From the NCBI GenBank assembly GCA_003427395.1, contig BFEA01000032.1, forward strand, positions 335,060 through 394,716: DNA of 59,657 bases, read 5' to 3'. The position numbers and the translations under genes were made by a program. Below, one piece after another: positions 56,820 to 59,657 of the stretch (the first letter of the stretch is position 1; every line of letters starts with the position of its first letter). The notes beneath the pieces were generated by a model that had not been told where the DNA came from, ran no database searches, and worked only from the letters and a program-made list of their open reading frames with translations. The DNA is from Chara braunii. Lineage: Eukaryota > Streptophyta > Charophyceae > Charales > Characeae.

Positions 56820-59657
56820 AGTGTCTTCCTACCTTAGGTCGCGAGAGAAACAGCTTGCGGAACCTGTACAGTCATGTATTAATCGGGTTTGGAGTTCCGA
56901 GGGATCAACCCGCGACTCAGTTTCAGCGGGCCTGATCAACAAAAACACGAGGCATGTAGCTTTTTCGAGGCTGCCTCACCGACTATCTGTTGATGTCGTG
57001 CAGCATAAGGCAGATGGCATGCGCAGTGCATTGAGAACCACAGATTTAAACACTCTTGCATTCTCGAACAAAATCCCGTCGGGCGTTGAGCCTAATCAAC
57101 GCAACAAGGCAAGCATCTCTATACATACATCCACTGTGGAAGGTGCGAAGATGTCAGGGGTGCACAGATCAGAAATCAAACGAGGGACTGTACACACGCA
57201 TCCACCGTTCACAAGACAAGAGGACTGAGTCCTCGACATCTGGGGATTACCCAAGAAACTAATGGAAAAGTTCCGGAAGAAGTTCGTCCTCGTGAGAACT
57301 CTCGGGGGTTCGCTTCAGTTCACAAGAGAGAGACAAACCCACAACACATCGTCATTCAAGTCAGAGAGGGAGAGGGGGAGATGGGAGGGATGAACGAGAA
57401 AAACCGAGACAGAAGACATCAGAATTTCGACAAGAGAACATTCGGCTTCATAGTCATGAACTCACACCAGAAAAATGATCCGCAATGAAGGCGCTTTCAC
57501 CGTAAAATTCCAATATGGCCCCAGGCCACTCATCCACTCAACTCCAATCACAAATCCTCATACCCGCACCGACGATCCCGACCGTCGCGTGCTAACCTTC
57601 GCCACTGCGATCGTCACCCCGCTGACGCAGACTCGACTCAGCTCGCCCTGATCCCACAGTCCGTCGTGGCGATCAACCACGCAACCGGCCAGACTACAGT
57701 CAACCCGACTGGACTTTCCGACTCGCACCAAACGCATCACCTAGCCACTGCTTCCCGAAAGCTGGCTTGCAAGTGGAAAACGTAAGAGAGCTTTGCGGGC
57801 GCATTTGCGGAATTTATAGTTGCGAGAAAGGAGATAGATGGGGGAAGAGTCAGAGGGGAGATCAGGGTATAAGGAGAGAAGGTTCAGCGAAGGGTGCTCA
57901 AGGGAAGCCATGTTAATCCTTTAGAACCCAGTGGTCGGCCAATCAGATTCGTCGTGCAATAGGAAAATCCTCTTACTCAACACGGCGTCTGATTGGTGAG
58001 CCGGGGTGATCGGAGGATTATCTGGGCTTCGTGAGCCAAGGTTGATGAGCGAGAAGAGACGAGGCGCAAAAAGCAGCGCGAGACGGGTCCAGGATTCAGA
58101 CGATCAAGAAAGGAAAGCAGGCGCGCAAAAAAAAGCAGAGAGGGAAAAACAGTTGCGATGGGAGATGGAGAAGAGAGGGAAGGGAGAAGAGAGAGTGCGG
58201 GGGAAGGATGGCGCGGGAAATAAGGAGGAGGGTGCTTGCATGTGCGGTGCCGACAGTAAGAGAAAAAGGCACCGAAACAGTTACAGCTTGCCTATATCCT
58301 ACACCAATTCAAAAATTGAAATCACCATATCCGCGCGCGAAAGTCGACGCGGGAAAAAAAAATCCTATGCCTATCCGTATTCTCACAAAATTCCTAGAGT
58401 TTTCTCCGACGTGACTGAGAACATTCATGCAAGCAAAAAGATATGTCGGGCTCCGCTTATTCCGTAATTCCTAACTGTCGAGCCCGATTCCCATTGAGCT
58501 CGCTAAGGCGCGCAAAATTTCCCGTGCATTTCCCGAATTACAAAATGCAGAATTCCAAGAATCAATAGAACTTCCGAAAAATTGGGGGCCCAAACAAAGC
58601 GCCTGAAATCAAGAAAAGAGACGAGGGCTTTGTGGGGTCGGTATGATACACAAAGGGGTATCGGGTCAAGGGGGTACGAAAAATAGCACGGGGTCGGGAA
58701 ATGGTTCGTCACATATGTGATGCGCAGGGGGTTCCAAAATTATGCGATCTCCTGATTGCATGAAAGCTCGAACAAAGGGAATATGAGGGGACGGCCAAGC
58801 AGGAAGAAGTACAAGGAATAAAGAAGAAGGAAGAAGTAGGAGCTTGGATCTGCATGATGAGCTGGCGACAATATCCGTGGCAAAATCTTCGCGGATCATG
58901 CCGGCTCATGCGGTTTCGGATCCCGCTCTCTGCAATCCTGTCATATGCAACCCCCTGTCCGTCGAATTTCGGAGATCGTCCAGGTGGCACCATCATGGTT
59001 CATCAGGTCTCTGTGTGCTCTTACCCCCATTCCAGCGCAGTCGATCGAATCAAAGCATAAGTTGACGTCATCGTCAATGGCGTAATCTTCGCGAAAACTG
59101 CTGATTCATACCGCTTGGAGGACACGTGGTATTCAACACCGTGTGGGAATGGGGAAGTAGACATTATACAGGGGGGGCTGTCGAAGGGGATGATGGGGAG
59201 GGAGTGGGGGTAGGTATNGGTTCATCCCTTCCTCTGTGATAGGGGGNCCCTCGTAGCGGATGATCCGGTGGAAAAGCGGGAACCGATCGCCGTTGTGGGG
59301 GAGGGAGGAAAGGTAGTCATGGTAAAAGGTGGAGAAAGTGCGAAAGAGTGCTGTGCGAAACTGCTCGTGATGGCGACATGCGNGGATGGTCCCGGTGATT
59401 ACGCAGTAGACTTCTACTGCGTTACTCTGTTGCCACGCGACACTGAACAGGAGGACGTGTAGANAGAACGTGGGGTTCGTGGCTTGAAGGGAGGGGATGG
59501 GATGGACGGTGACGGCNAGACGGGTGGAGTAAAAGTGCTCGAAAGTATTGGGAGGAAAGGGGTTGCGAGGGAAGGTGACGGGGGTAGAAATTTGGGAGAG
59601 GGTAAGGTAATCAAGGGGACGGCGGGATAATGACCGGGGATGAAGGCCAATTCCCCG
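56820..59657. other. Repeat-poor region without recognised genes; possible flank of a host gene
   Basis: No retroelement protein, poly(A) tail or microsatellite is seen. ORFs are short (135 codons at 56821-57228, 153 at 58006-58467, 64 at 59268-59462) and match nothing I know. Isolated Ns at 59218, 59247, 59383, 59464 and 59517 show low assembly quality at the right end. The contrast with the repeat-dense left side makes this the best place to look for a host promoter or spliced exons. Confidence 0.35.
57939..57996. promoter_or_regulatory. Inverted pair of CCAAT motifs
   Basis: CCAATCAGA (57939-57947) and its exact reverse complement TCTGATTGG (57988-57996), with a 40-bp spacer. CCAAT boxes bind NF-Y in eukaryotic promoters. 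No TATA box or transcription start was identified, so function is speculative. Confidence 0.35.

Noticed and set aside
58006-58467. 153-codon Lys/Arg-rich ORF as a host gene
   Set aside because: Composition follows purine-rich DNA and no domain is recognised. Without splice or transcript evidence I do not call it.
1-59657. A novel multi-gene defence, biosynthetic or regulatory system
   Set aside because: All recognisable coding is retroelement-derived and mostly broken. There is no cluster of unexplained intact genes.

Overview
This is eukaryotic, repeat-rich, largely intergenic DNA. Nothing looks bacterial, phage or organellar: there are no operons, rRNA or dense coding, but many microsatellites (GA, GAA/TTC, AT, TTGA, CA), poly(A)/poly(T) runs next to retroelements, assembly gaps, three or more LINE families, tRNA-derived SINE-like heads and one full-length Ty3/gypsy LTR retrotransposon with an initiator-Met-like primer site. 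LINE ORF1s with a DUF4283-like domain plus zinc knuckle, C-terminal zf-RVT domains and a chromodomain-type gypsy element point to Viridiplantae. From memory, the protein families resemble those of the streptophyte alga Chara braunii; that assignment is inference and needs a database search. I found no convincing intact host gene.

Layout. 0-9 kb: spacer with simple repeats, short direct repeats and an unusual nested self-inverted repeat (2960-3139). 9.7-13.4 kb: LINE debris on both strands, a 107-bp inverted repeat one arm of which carries a hammerhead-ribozyme-like core, a GTTCG-rich terminal-inverted-repeat element, and tandem duplications. 14-21.4 kb: spacer with tandem repeats and a composite satellite, ending in a 345-N gap. 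22.5-32.1 kb: a large minus-strand LINE, about 9.6 kb, with a very long Gln-rich ORF1 and an endonuclease-RT-zf-RVT ORF2 that holds one frame across about 1,513 codons with four stops. 32-42.4 kb: spacer, a minisatellite, a second ORF1-type (DUF4283/zinc knuckle) remnant, and a cluster of SINE-like pieces. 42.9-46.1 kb: a second, decayed minus-strand LINE whose 5' end abuts an inverted copy of itself. 46.8-54.4 kb: the Ty3/gypsy element (LTR-PBS-gag-pro-RT-RH-INT-chromodomain-PPT-LTR), with stop codons throughout and a lost RNase H catalytic residue. 54.5-56.0 kb: a 5'-truncated LINE with an uninterrupted 367-codon zf-RVT ORF. 56-59.7 kb: repeat-poor sequence without recognisable genes but with paired CCAAT motifs; it could be the flank of a host gene.

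The coding features are retroelement proteins that would have served their own copying. All but possibly the truncated LINE ORF are pseudogenes here. The observations most worth following are the hammerhead-like motif in an inverted duplication, the oversized Gln-rich repeat-bearing LINE ORF1, the fold-back structures at 3.0 and 46.1 kb, and the GTTCG palindromic element.
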